From Micropterus salmoides (taxonomy: Eukaryota > Chordata > Actinopteri > Centrarchiformes > Centrarchidae): a DNA stretch of 64,000 nt. The stretch is from assembly GCF_014851395.1 (NCBI RefSeq), contig NW_024040596.1, positions 7,380,155 to 7,444,154 on the forward strand. Direction: 5' to 3'. Below the pieces are notes generated by a model. The model was not told where the DNA came from, did no database searches, and worked only from the letters and a program-made list of their open reading frames with translations. The translations under genes were made by a program, and so were the position numbers. Shown piece by piece: positions 24,401-36,269 of the stretch. Numbering within the stretch: position 1 is the first letter of the stretch; each line of letters opens with the position of its first letter.

Positions 24401-26696
24401 GACTCAAGTTTAATGTTGTTTGCCCTGAACAATATTCATCATATATTATACCATTTTTATCATGTATGCCTGACTGAAAGTACTGTAAGTCTTGACTTGG
24501 TCTCTGTATACCTTAATTTACATCTCTTATTGGTGTTGGATATCATTTATGATAGTCAGATAATTTTTTTTTAAACTTCAGGTATTAATAATTGCCATAT
24601 AATGCCAAAATATGAAATGTACAGGTAACAGTGGATAGTGCACAAGTGGGTGTTTTTTAGTTGATCATCAACTCCACTCCCAATCTGACAAATGTGACAT
24701 GGACATTATGATGCAAATTTGTTACTTAATAGTATGTCGGTCTTGCTGATGTTGAAGATCTGCGTAGCAATCATATATGTTGATTTGGCAGACAATGCTG
24801 CACGATATATTCTATTCAAACCTTTTCCGTTGAATGCGAGTTAGGGTCAGGTGTTCATCCTTTATGTCAAGCTGGATGGAGCCAGGCAAGAAAGCAACAC
24901 ATTAGCAACAGATTCATTGTAGGTACAGAAGGTATATGGCATAAAAAATGTATATATATAGATGGAACAGTGAGTGAAGGAAAATTTCAAATGACCCAAC
25001 TGTGGCTATTGTGCTCTTCCAATAGTTCATGCTATTGAAAACTGAGAGGTGAAGGCAGAGATGCAGCGAGAAAATGGCTTGCCTTTTAAAAGGTCAAACA
25101 AGACAGCTACACAAACAGTAGAATCATAAAAGTAAGTACTGCAAAAGTGGGTGAATTGAGTTATAATTGAAAGGGTGAAACTTGCAGGTTTCGATGATCT
25201 GATGGTCACCACAGCCTCAAATAAGAGCATCTTCACTCCCCCAAAACCCTTCTGCCAGCTTATAGGGACCATACTGAGTCTGTGTAATGACCAGCCTGTG
25301 AGAGTCCAGGGATTTAGCAGCTAGACTTGAGTCAACACTGAGGCTCATCACAAACATCATTACTTTCTCTTGGCTTGTCCTTTTCCCTCTTCAGTGGCCC
25401 AGGTCTGATAGCTGCATACAAACGACTGGGAGCAAAGGGATGGATGGCCTAGTTTGATAAAGAATGATCAACTACCATTTATTGGGTCTGTGTTCATCTC
25501 TGGCGTCTTTAGGAGCTGACGCCATTACCATCTTACCTGCCGCAACTCATGTTGATTACTCAAGAGTTTCGGCTGATTATTCGTACGTCTAATCATTGTC
25601 ATCAGGGCTGTGCCGGAAACTCCTGGAGATACAGTAGCTGCATTTAGTTGGAGCTGTGCAAGGAGTGAAAGGGAAGGGGTAGGCACTTTGACAGAGCCCT
25701 CATGGGAACACCAAAGCTACATCACAACACTTTGACTGTGACAAACCGCACTGATAACTTGCAAATGGAATGAAAGTTTGGATCTCTCGAATGTTTTTAA
25801 CGAGTCTCCCTGGAGTGTGGCATAATGACTGTGGAACTCTGGAACGGAGAGAGATAGTGCGAGTGTTCGGTCTGCATGCAGCTCTCAGCTTTCTTTTGCC
25901 CGTTTATGCACCGGCAGCTCTAGGGACTCAGACAGGCTGTGGAAAGACATGAAAAAGCCTCTACAAAACTGTTTGTTTTTGTAAGGAATGGCAGAGTAGG
26001 GAGGAGGAATGCACTTAATATTAAATAACTACATTTTCTCCCCCAGTTACTTAGAAAATATTCAATAAAACCCACCCAAATACAAAGAATTTTGATATTT
26101 TCAAAAATGTAATAAGCAAAACCTCACCAAGGACATATTAGGTAAGCAACAGGAAAAGCTTTTTCAATGTTGTCAATGAGTATTTTCAATGTTCTTTTGC
26201 ACTTGTATGTAAAATGAGCTTTCTGTATATATATCACATATATGAATGCTGCTTCCTTCAAATAATAGCTCCCACTGAAGCAATGACAACATATAAAGGA
26301 CTTATTTTTTCATAATCACCGAACAAGGCAGGGAAGAATCAATGATAGCCAAAAAGTAGATTTGAATATAGCATGAGGACTGACTACCAAACAGCTTTTG
26401 TCTGATCCAATTTCCTTCTTTCATCTTAATTTTTTTTTTACATGGATTATGTTAAGAGAATGGCAGAGGCATTTCAGGGATAAGATTTCTATCCTTGTAC
26501 CTACAATTGGCTAACTCTTGAATTGGACATGTTGATAAGAGTACATGTACCACGTTCAGAGTAATTTGTTTAGGTAAATTGATCTGCAAAAGACCTAGTA
26601 CAAAACCAGTGAAGTTGAAAAAACATGGTTTATTTGTAATGCCTTTATGTTACACTTTCTTGTCCATTTTAAAGTATTGTGTACAGTGTATTGTTC
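21421..26696. other. Intergenic DNA, no gene recognised
   Basis: AT-rich sequence downstream of bzw1. The longest open frame, 155 codons on the plus strand at 22717-23184, shows no recognisable domain or splice context and is probably chance. A GC-rich near-palindrome lies at 24376-24402 (see findings). Nothing else could be assigned. Confidence 0.6.
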
Positions 26697-26802
26697 CATC
26701 CATCCATCCATCCATCGTCAACCGGGGGGCTGGAACCAATCCCAGCTTACATTGGGCGAAAGGTGGGGTACAACCTGGACAGGTCGCCAGTCTATCGCAG
26801 GG
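26697..26802. repeat. Dispersed teleost repeat with CCATC satellite edge
   Basis: Five CATC-type units (CATCCATCCATCCATC and so on) run into CAACCGGGGGGCTGGAACCA and then GGACAGGTCGCCAGTCTATC. This combination is widespread in teleost genomes. The (ATCC)n edge resembles the short tandem tail of RTE/Rex3-type retroelements, but the exact family is not certain. Confidence 0.55.
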
Positions 26803-26984
26803 AGTGTATTGTTCATAGGAATGAAATGTTTTTCTGTTTTGCTAGGTGTGTGTCTACTGTGTACCACATACAATATAATGTATACTTTGTATTTATAACA
26901 TAGCTTTCACTTGAAATGGTAAATGGCAGCATTAATACAGAGCTTTTATTCATTTGCCTCTCATATACCCCTTCACACACTAAC

Positions 26985-28525
26985 AAACTGCTGACCTCCT
27001 ATCGACTCCAGTTTGGGGCAGGAGAAGCTGGGGAACCGTCCACCCTGTGATCAGTAGATAACCAGCTCCACCTCCTGGGCACAGCCACTAGATATAACTA
27101 GCTAAAACTCGCTACCCCTCTTGCTTTAGCTGTCTAGTTGATTTTCTCTCAGTCTCAACGAGACAGATTACCAAGCAGGCAGTTACTGCAGTTAAGTGTG
27201 TTTTGTAGCACTCCCCCAGAAGCTATTTTACACTATGCCATTCTTGACTGGCAGACAGACATGACATCTGCTCCCTAGAGGAAGAACTTCCTCCTGCTAT
27301 AAAAGCCTTAAGTAACATTCTCCCTTCAGTCTTAAACCTCGCAGACGGCAGGTGTTGCTAATGGTCTAGCAACACAGTCTATAGAGTGAGCAAACCACTT
27401 GGACACAGAATGCTATCTGAATTTAGTAGCTTGGCTGTCACCAAATTGTAGCTGCTACAGCTGGCCTCCATACTAGCTCTATAATGCTTTTTGGATCCAA
27501 CAGAGCAACCCAATGACGGAGCTTTGACCTTACCATGGACAAGGGCAAGCCCCCAACCAAGACATGCACATACGGTAACATTGCTGACACCCTTTCTGTG
27601 TGTACTGCGTATCTAGGGGTGCAACACACCCAGGCTATGCTAGAATCCCTGGCTACTAGTGAGCATTGCACTCATCTCTTCTTCAAGAGTCACTGGCACA
27701 CACTAGCGCAACAGATCCTATGATGGGGATATCCAAGCCCCTGCCACAGGATTTAGCAGAGAGCCCCCAAGGACACACCATCTCCATGGGAGCCAGATGG
27801 GGTTAACAGCTTGACACTGTCAACCCGCTAACCAACCCCAACGATTATGAGGCCAGCCAGATGGCGGACCACAGTGACATCGCAGGTGTCAACTTTGACT
27901 CAGGGGACGTCCATTGGTCTTGGTTCTGGAGAAGATGAGGAGGAGGATGGTATGTGCAGTAGATCTCCAAACCCGACTGCCAGCATGGACCTGCAGAGGG
28001 CCTAAAAGAGAGCGGCTGCAAAGCTTGATATTGCGTGGCCTGAATTCCACCACCAAGGCTACGTAAAGTCAAATCCTGTAGCAGACAGCAATTGCTGTTT
28101 TTTGTGCACGTCTGTCAGTGAAAAGGTTCAGGCTACTGAGGCAGGGTCACCGCTGGTATTCATTCCACTCATCTTATACATGAGGCCAGTTCAGCAGTGG
28201 TTGCAACCCCCTGTATAGGTCTACGTGCTCATTCCACTCATGTTATGGCCATGTCCTGGGCACTGTTTCAAGAAGTTTTAAGTAAGGCTTCCAGCTGGGC
28301 AACGCCTCACACTGTCACCAGATTCTATAAATTAGATGTTACTGTGTTTACACTGTCTCATATGTTGAGCATGAGTTCAGTACCAAATGTGCCTATCTAT
28401 AGTAACTGGCTATGTGTTAATGACAAGTCTTCGAGGTAAGCTTGTCTGGAAATACTAGTATATCTTCTGGGGGGCAGCACGGGGAGCGTGTCCCATAGTG
28501 AGATTCCTAACTCAGGGTTCATTTC
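26985..28525 (+). mobile_element. DIRS-like (tyrosine recombinase) retrotransposon remnant
   Basis: Two coding islands lie in the same order as in DIRS-type elements. At about 27535-27720 the translation contains CTAYLGVQHTQAMLESLATS, like the cysteine/histidine segment of DIRS ORF1 (gag-like). At about 28218-28360 it contains HSTHVMAMSWALF and SSWATPHTVTRFYKLDVT, like the carboxyl end of the tyrosine recombinase, including the catalytic-region His and Tyr. Downstream, GAGCGTGTCCCATAGTGAGA at 28485-28504 resembles the terminal sequence of teleost DIRS elements. Reverse transcriptase, RNase H and most of the recombinase are missing, and stops and frameshifts separate the pieces, so this is a decayed, internally deleted copy. 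Outer limits are approximate. Confidence 0.6.
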
Positions 28526-29097
28526 TTAACCTAAAGTTTCCCTACTTACACAGGGTCATGTCTCCAAATATTTGTTTGTAAACATTTAACACAAGAGAAA
28601 ACGTGATCAGGAATCACAACAATAGCAACTATTTTGTGTAGTCTTGAACATGCAGGAGGCTTGATCAGTTCCACTGAAAGGAGGAATTATTTAAACCTCT
28701 GTGACAGTCACTACCCATGTGTAAGTGTTGCTTGAGTTATGTGCGAGCATGAATTGCTGTGAAAAAAAACAGGTGGAGAAGCCATAGTGCTCCAGGTCTA
28801 CTGAGGGATGGTTGTTGCAGTCTGACAGTAATGGATTCCTTCACACCTCTTTTAATGCACCTGTCTTCTGCACTCACAATGTAGCATCTGGCCTTCATCT
28901 GTGCATCTGGCATGTGCTTGTGGAGTGATTGTTTAGTGTACCTCTACTGTACAAGTTTAAAGATGGAATCCGTATTGCTTTTTAATCAATATATTATTAC
29001 CAGAGACGTGTATAGAGAAGTATAAACACCACATATGCATTTTAGGTTTTAAATTGGATTTATGTTATGGATTTATTTAATAAGATATTCTGCTACT

Positions 29098-29148
29098 CCT
29101 GCGACCCTGTACGCAGGATAAGCGGTTGACGATGGATGGATGGATATT
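29098..29148 (+). repeat. RTE/Rex3-like LINE 3' terminus with GATG tail
   Basis: CCTGCGACCCTGTACGCAGG followed by ATAAGCGGTTGACGATGGAT and GGATGGAT matches the common 3' end of teleost RTE (Rex3-type) retroelements, whose tail is a short GATG tandem array. Only about 50 bp are present. Confidence 0.65.
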
Positions 29149-31186
29149 CTGCTACTGAAAAATAATAAAAAGACCTATTTACAACCATTTATGCATGCAT
29201 ATAAAATATGATACTAGTTATTGAAAGGTAAAACGTGAGAGTCACAGGAAAATCCTGTTCAAAATGTGTTGTTCATAGTCGTGTTGTCATAACATGTAGT
29301 CATGTTGGAAATAAACATCCTTCTAAAAATGTTATTTTCATGCATGTCATTTAACTAAATACATCCAATTGTGAATCCTGAAATGGGTAATTATTCATAA
29401 AACAAAGCCTGCCAGAAAAGACGGGATACATTTTTCTCTTTCAACTTGAAGGAATAGTTCAACATTTTGGGAAATATGCCTATTCGCTTTCTTGCAGAGA
29501 GTATCATGAGAAGTGTTACATCCCTTCAAAGGTAAAGGTGTAACTGATAAAATGTGTTAATGTGCTGTGTTGCTCCTAGTCTCTGTGGGCTGATGAATCT
29601 GGAGACCTGCAGCCAATCACAGTTTTGCTGGGGGTTTAACGTATAAATGCTGAGGAGCTGCACTTGGCCACTTTGGCTGCACGCCTTTGAGTGTTTGTGT
29701 ATTGTGAGCTGTTTTGTCAGGACTTAGTCCATAGCTCCTTTGTATGTTGGGTCAAATCATTGTCAGAACATTTTGCTGTTAGAAGTTAGTAAATCAGTTC
29801 ATTATTTATTGTTAACTGTTTTGTGTGTGTTAACAACTACCTTGAACTCCTTACTAGGAGTTGATATTTTTGGGCAGTTTATTAAGATTGTGATTTTATT
29901 TGTATTCGGGGCAGGTAGGTATGTTATTTAGGCCAGGGCATTCCTTGAAGTAATAATAATCTACAGATTTTTATTTAAATAAATGTCTGTTTAATCCCTA
30001 TCCATTGCTGAATGAGGTAATGGTGATTGAGTATACGGGCACATGAAAGTATTACAACATTAACCTATTTGCAGTAGTACGATCTAGGTATCTATGGCAA
30101 CATTCCTTGGAAAAATGCTAAATAAGTTTACTGTTAATGGAAGCCAAACTGCTACTACTGCTGCAGCTTTACATTAAAAACACAAGTTGTCTTTTATTAT
30201 GAAGTAGTCATAAGAAATGCAATTTGTTTGTCATTGATCTTAGCACTATGTGTGCTATCATTCAGAAAAAATGTGTCTACAAAACAATGGTCATTTTCAA
30301 AATGTTTTGACAGTAGTTAAGTTTGAAACGTTTCGAGGAGTAATGGAATAGTCAAGTGTCAAACTTTTACTTTAATAAAAACATTTTTTTCCACCAGCCT
30401 CTCTATTGTTATTACCTGAAGCAGACCTGAACAATTATCCTGTTCATGCATTTGTTTAAATGAGCAGAGCATGGAGTTGGTCATTATGGGAATTTACAAC
30501 CAATTTGTCTTATATGTAGATGGATATTGAATGTACATATTTTATGTGTCTACACATTATTTATGTCTTGATTTCCTTTTTTACCTTTTAATGTTTTTCA
30601 ACATCATTACATGCAATTTCCTTTATAACATGAAAAAAATATATATATATAACTGACCAAATCAAATCAAGTGAAATATAAAAATGAAATAGAGGATGAA
30701 ACGTGACAAAACGATTTACTAACCTGAATAGTTTATTAATTTATTGTGTGTTACTTGAACATTTTTGCTGTGCTCCTAAATTTCTTTGTGTGCTCCTTGA
30801 GAAAAAGCTTAGCATAGAGCCCTAGAAGAATTTCTCATGGATTATATTTAAAATAATGTAAATGTTAAGAATTTTGCCAGATGTTAAAATATGAAGCTAT
30901 AAGTAATGGTCAAGTAAAAAAAAGTCCTGTTGCTTTGCAAAATCAAGTAATCAAGTAGAAGTAACAGTCTTTAAAATAACTACTTGAGGTAGAGTACCAA
31001 AGTATTTACTAAAACATTTACTTGGTTAGTAACGTAGTGAGTAACTTAAAAAATTAAAAACAACGCCACCCCCCCAAGTCTTTTATTGGATGTGGATATG
31101 ACTAGAATTATTTCAAATGGTCTTTCTCAGATAAAGGTAAAGAAGTGAACATACACTTGTATTTATTTGTAATGAGATCAGAATCA
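29149..31186. other. Intergenic DNA, no gene recognised
   Basis: AT-rich stretch. AGGAATAGTTCAACATTTTG at 29450-29469, followed by GGAAATATGCCTATTCGCTT, is a dispersed motif often seen in teleost genomes, which marks an old unclassified repeat. No coding potential recognised. Confidence 0.45.
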
Positions 31187-31380
31187 GTTTTATTGCCAGG
31201 TATGTGTACACATACGAGGAATTTGACTCAGGACTGTACATTGCTCACGATGTGCTTACCTATACAATAATAAAATAACAATATAATAATAATAAAATAA
31301 ATTCAGACACAAACTACAGAATAGACAACACTAATATACACACTATGAACAAAACAATAATATAGACATATTGACACGGC
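31187..31380 (-). repeat. L2/CR1-like LINE 3' tail, reversed
   Basis: ATCAGAATCAGTTTTATTGC, CAGGTATGTGTACACA, then GAGGAATTTGACTC and TTGCTCACGATGTGCTTACC match the left part of the copy at 18088-18270 with few differences. Only the untranslated tail is present. Confidence 0.65.
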
Positions 31381-31628
31381 CACCCTCTGAAAATACCAGA
31401 GAGCCCCCAAGGAGCATATGCAAAAAACAATATATACTGTATATATTATGTAAACCCTTGGTTTGAGTTAAAAGGTGAAGAGCAGTTTACAAGTGTTCTC
31501 ATATTAGGCTCTGTCACTTTAAGAGAGTAACCTCTGACCCTGAGGTGTGACAGTTGATGTTTATTTTAGGAGAGGCCTCCGATTCGTTCATGTAGATGGC
31601 AATCACGTTTCTAAAATTGTGACTGGTT

Positions 31629-32198
31629 AAGGGGCGGGACTAATGGGCAACTTTTTGAGCAATGTTGCTAGTAGCAAGTCCGATGATGTTTTGATCGGAT
31701 AGCGGCGGGGCGGCTGGCAATGTGGTGGGGGAAGGAAATTACGCTAGTAATCTTTACTCATTACCGTTGACGGCAATGTTGCCCTGCACGATTGCTCTAA
31801 AAGTTGCTCTGTGTATCATCAGTTTAACAGGCACAGCAGAGTAGACCGGTGTGTTGTGCCGAACACTGGAGCCCCTGACAGCCTAGTGTGTGACCGGCTG
31901 TTAACATTTTGCTTTGAGGGAGACCGTCCTGTGCCTGTTTTCATCTTCATCTTTCTGAAAGGATTGCAAAACATGAGAACAGCGGGGAGTCACCTGGACG
32001 ATGCTGTGAAACTGGGCTCAACATCACTTGGATGGGTAAACATCGCTGCCCAACAGGCGCTCCACTGAGCAGCACAACAAACACTGCGGAGCCACAACGA
32101 GTCTGCGGGCTGTCTGAAAAACTTCAGAGTCATCCAGAAGTTTGCCCAGAGGAAAAACCGTTGTGCCTCCTTTCTCCTCACGCCGGGCCTCAGCTGTG
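31629..32198 (+). promoter_or_regulatory. Orphan GC-box promoter and possible noncoding first exon
   Basis: Two GC boxes, GGGGCGGGACT near 31631 and GGCGGGGCGG near 31704, lie about 60 bp apart in locally CpG-rich DNA. About 0.5 kb downstream, TGTG|GTGAGT at the 32198/32199 boundary is a strong donor. The stretch between has an 85-codon open frame (31811-32068) with no recognised similarity. It could be the 5' end of an unrecognised transcript or of an old retroelement. Confidence 0.25.
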
Positions 32199-32729
32199 GT
32201 GAGTGAAAGCATCTTTTATCATCCTGAATCTGCTGCTGGTCCCTGCATGGGCAAATTGTTGCGCTGGATCGGTTGAGACTAGGCTATGGATTATGGTTGT
32301 TGTCATAATGTTGTCATATAGCCACTTTCATACTGCCTTATTAAGTTATTTGGGATTATTAGGCAGTTTGCTGGCTCGCTGAGCTGTATGAAAGGTACAG
32401 AGCTGGGAATGGGACATTGGTGGACATTCTGACAAATGGCTCGTCACCACCTCAGCATTACCTCCTGCTTTTAAGGAGAGCCCACCAGTTGCTCTGGGCA
32501 GCTTGTCATGTCAGTTGACTTGTCTGCCTCATGTGTTGATTGTGTGCCATATTAGTGAAGTAACTACGTTGTTTGTTAGCCTCTGCAGTTGTGTTTCAGT
32601 TTGTCATAGCCTGTGTCACAGTACCTTTTGTACCTTAGTACTTTGTACGTTGTTTTCATTAGGTGTAGTGGGTGCTGTGCTGTTTGTGTTTCTTAGTAAG
32701 AATCTACCTTGTTTAAATATATAGTTAGG

Positions 32730-33761
32730 TGTAACGGGTTTGGTCGGGTGTGTGAAGGATGACTCTTGAGATCACTTCTTTTCCACGATTTATTGGCTCG
32801 CACATCTGCAGCAACACAATGCACACATCAATTGCCCCCTGGCCTCCTCTTACATTACCTCTGCTTCCCTCAGCGGTGCAAGACGCGACTGAGAGCTTCA
32901 TGTATTCAAAATACATTACAAACACATTACTCCAACATCACATGAGTCACTCTGCTCATAGTGTACATAGTGTTCATAGAAAGCCATTAACACTGTTCAG
33001 AAAATACTAAATATTAAATGCAACAATTACATAAAAACAGTACATAGGTTTCCTTAAAACAACATCGCCTAACAGCGACACCTGGTGGTCTGAATAAAAA
33101 GTGTGTGTGGGAGGTGACAGAGACAACAAAAGTTACATTAATAAACAGAAGGAAAACACATACCTGCAGAACACAATGCACACATCAATTGCCCTCTGGC
33201 CTCCTCTTACATTACCTCTGCTTCCTAAACATACAATAATACAGCGTTTACTCAAGTGACAAGACGCTGAAAACTCCGACAAGTTACATAGGTACATGAC
33301 ACGGCCCGCCTGCCGTGGTAAAACTGGCGCTAGAAAGTTGAAATGAAAACACTGATAAAACGTATTTTAACGGTCACACTAATACAAAACTGCTACGTGA
33401 CATAACCATATTAACATTGCACAATTTGTGTTTAAAGTTTTAACGTAAATGGTTCAATTTCCATTTCCAAAGAAAACAATACATAAACCCAGCAGCACTA
33501 ACCCACACAACTTACCCTCAGCGGTACAAGACGCAACTGAGGGAGACGAGCACTACGGAAGCTTAGGAGGTACAAAAGGGGTAGTGTGCAGCTAAGGACT
33601 TTTTCCACAGGGAAAAAAAATAGCAAAAATAAATATAAATAAAAATAACTCAATGAGATAAAATTCACAAATATTCAATAAAATCATTAAATGATAAATA
33701 AAATCCACAGATGCACATTTGGAAATAAGAATTATTAAAGTGCATTTTTAACTCCGTTACA
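32730..33761 (-). mobile_element. Solo LTR of an LTR retrotransposon
   Basis: The segment begins TGTAACGGG and ends CCGTTACA, a TG...CA terminus with inverted edges typical of LTRs. The four bases outside both ends are TAGG (32726-32729 and 33762-33765), a perfect target-site duplication. There is no internal coding region between the ends. A reversed AATAAA at 32789-32794 lies near the left edge, which suggests minus orientation. The length of about 1032 bp includes an internal duplication. LTR recombination that leaves one copy is the usual origin of such structures. Confidence 0.7.
32814..33225. repeat. Internal direct repeat within the solo LTR
   Basis: ACACAATGCACACATCAATT and the bases that follow, through CTCTGCTTCC, occur at 32814-32868 and again at 33171-33225 with about one difference. 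A second repeated motif, CTCAGCGGTGCAAGACGC, follows the first copy directly at 32869 but is found at 33517 (with one change) after about 290 bp in the second copy. Confidence 0.75.
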
Positions 33762-33939
33762 TAGGCACAGTCGTCCTTTTGAGGACCTCTTTTATTTAAC
33801 TTGGTTTGTTATTTACACAGCACCCTCATCCACCCTCCTTTTGTTTGTTTGTTTACCTGCCTGCACCTCTGGTTACCAATAAAAGTTACCTTTTTAAGAA
33901 CAACTCCAGTTTATGCCTATATGTTTATGGCCCCCACAC

Positions 33940-34850
33940 CGCTAGACAACAGGGGCTTGTAACAATTGCCAAGTAGTGTTTTACACATACCAGGAATTTG
34001 CTGTGGTGATAAGGTGCTACACGTAGACAAACATACAGTCAACATACATAAATGTAGAAATATATAAATATGGAATGGAAGAACAACGTTGCAGATATAT
34101 ACATGTGCATTATTCTGGGTCTGTGCCGTGCAGAAGTACAACATAGAAATATACAACGACAAAGATCAACAATCAACAACAAATATGTGCAATGTGCCAG
34201 GTCTGAGCACGACACGAGATGAAACAGTATTTACATGACATGATGAGACATTTATATCATTTGCAAGGGGGGAGTGTCAGTGGGGGAAGCTGTTTTTGTG
34301 ACGAGAGGTTCTGGTCCTGATGGACCGCAGCCTCCTGCCAGAGGGGAGAGTCTGAAACAGTTTGTGTCCGGGGTGGGAGGAGTCAGCTGCAATCTTTCCT
34401 GCTCACCTCAGAGACCTCGAGGCGTACAGGTCCTGAAGAGAAGGAAGATTGCAGCCAATCACCTTCTCTGCAGAGCGAATGATGCGCTGCAGCCTGTCCT
34501 TGTCCCTGGCAGTGGCAGCAGCTTACTAGATGGTGATAGAGGAGGTGAGGATGGACTCAATGAGGGCGGTGTAGAAGTGCACCATCATTGTCTTTGGTAG
34601 GCTGAAATTCTACGACCATCTCGACTGTCTTCTGAGCGTTGAGCTCCAGACTGTTCTGGCTACACCAGGTCACCAGATCTCCCACCTGTAGGTGGACTTA
34701 TCCCCACCTGAGATGAGCCCAATGAGGGTGGTGTTGTCAGCAAACTTCAGGAGTTTGACAGACTGGTGACTGGAGGTGCAGCTATTAGTGTACAGGGGGG
34801 AAAGAATGCAGTATTCAGCAGTGGCGCACCGCTGCTCCTAAATGAATATA
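33940..34850 (-). pseudogene. CR1/L2-like LINE reverse transcriptase fragment with 3' region
   Basis: On the minus strand, 34800-34690 translates to LSPLYTNSC, HQSVKLLKFADNTTLIGLIS and GGDKSTY. These are the hallmark of the catalytic part of LINE reverse transcriptase, where FADD is expected; here the second Asp is Asn. It is followed by DLVTWCSQNSLELNAQKTVE and then a shifted frame that decays toward the 3' tail near 33940. The fragment is broken by frameshifts and stops and lacks the endonuclease, so it is a 5'-truncated dead copy. It abuts the samd3-like pseudogene on its right. Confidence 0.7.
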
Positions 34851-35976
34851 GGGGAGTCACTGGACAGGGAAACTAGCTCAAGCATTCCAGAGACCCCACT
34901 ATCTTGTAGCACCAGTAACTTCACCCACTATATCCTACAGCTCTGATTCTGCGAACCCACTCAGCACTCTGTCCCTTGACCAAGACAGTTTGTCCTCTGA
35001 CCACTCATCGCAAATGGCTCTTTTTACCCCCCCGCCAAAGCTAAGAATGGACATCCTTGAATTCATGGCTGCTCGTACCCCACTGATTCCCAAATTGTAG
35101 AGGCTGCTGAGGTCTTGGTGCTTGCCAATCCATGCTTGAGAGAAAGAGGGACTTGTGACGGCCATGAGGGTTGGAAACGCTACATAAAGACAAAGCTTGC
35201 CAATTTTTGCACAAAACATGACAACAAAATTGGGGAACCTGTGGTCAGTGTAAATTCTCTCAAGTACAAGCGCAAAGGTCAAGACAAAGCAGCTGCGAAC
35301 ATAAAAAAAAACAAGAAAAGCAGAGGTCAACTGTCTTCCATCCTTTCCTTGGGGTGAAACAAAACAGAGTCTTGAGAATGAAAGGGTAGCTCTCTTGACA
35401 GAGTTGAAAAAGAAAAACAATGAGGCTGTGGTCAAGGCGAAAATGCAGAAGACCTTTTCCTACAGACGTCAGGAGGTTGTCCAGGATGCACCTTTTGATC
35501 TCTGAATTTGTAAGCAGATGGCCTGCCTTGTTTGCAGTCAGCGAAGTGAGTATTGATTGATATTGTGTCCACTACTCTGCTGATGTAAAGCTGCTTCACA
35601 AAAATTATGTACCAATACTATTTTTTTAAGTGATTCACAATATATATTTATCAGTACTGATCAATTCTCAGCCCATAATGGGAATTTTATATTATCAGAT
35701 TTTATTGGCTGATAATATGAAGCCAATTTTGGCTTTTTATAGTCCAAAGTGTCAAAAAGTGAGTTCTTTTGTTTTATTTTTGTAACGCAGAAAAGAATTC
35801 CTCATGTACATCTATTTTCTTTCAGTGTTTTTTTTTTTTTTTTTAAACAAAAATGCAGAATTCATGCATATGACAACATCACCACTTCAGGCCAAGTTCC
35901 TGGCACAACTTGACAATTACACAGCTAACTTAATCAAGGTCTTCAGCAGTAGAAGCGGAGCTGCAGGAAGGAATAT
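34851..35976 (+). pseudogene. Unprocessed pseudogene resembling teleost SAM-domain (samd3-like) family
   Basis: Two exon-like islands match, from memory, a teleost multicopy family annotated as sterile alpha motif-containing 3-like. Island 1 (about 34930-35560) contains SDHSSQMALFTPPPKLRMDI, LVLANPCLRERGTCDGHEGW and VALLTELKKKNNEAV. It continues through KMQKTFSYRRQEVV and RWPALFAVSE and ends at a GTGAGT donor (35549). Island 2 starts after a long T tract and CAG ending at 35853, and reads EFMHMTTSPLQAKFLAQLDN before stopping near 35976. At least three frame changes interrupt island 1: before DSQIVEAA, near 35350 at LSLGE, and near 35500 before EFVSRW. The apparently retained intron argues against retroposition. 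No SAM domain itself is visible. The right side is cut by a Tc1-type end. Confidence 0.5.
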
Positions 35977-36269
35977 TCACTTTCTCATGGCTCCATTTTC
36001 GAGTGGCCTTTTATTGTCAGCCTAAAGACACCTGTGCAATACCCATCCTGTCTGATCAGCATCTTGATATGCCACACCTGTGAGTTGGATGGATTATCTT
36101 GGCAAAGGAGAAGTGCTCATTAACACAGATTTTGACAGATCTGTGAACAATATCTGAGAGAAATAGGCTTTTTGTGTACATAGAGAAAGTCTTAGATCTT
36201 TGAGTTCAGTTCATGATAAATGGGGGCAAAAACAAAAGTGTTGCGTTTATAATTTTGTTCAGTGTATAA
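35977..36269 (-). mobile_element. Tc1-like transposon terminal fragment
   Basis: Read on the minus strand from 36269, TACACTGAACAAAATTATAA followed by ACGCAACACTTTTGTTTTTG is the terminal inverted repeat of a common teleost Tc1 family. It continues through a recognisable subterminal region to about 35977. No transposase is left. A TA dinucleotide at the right edge fits Tc1 target preference. The inner edge joins directly to the samd3-like island. Confidence 0.65.

Noticed and set aside
26985..28525. Reading the 27-28.5 kb block as host coding exons
   Set aside because: The two recognisable peptides match DIRS gag-like and recombinase regions rather than a host gene, and are separated by stops.
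34935..35435. 166-codon minus-strand open frame
   Set aside because: It lies antisense to the samd3-like pseudogene island, whose plus-strand translation explains the sequence.
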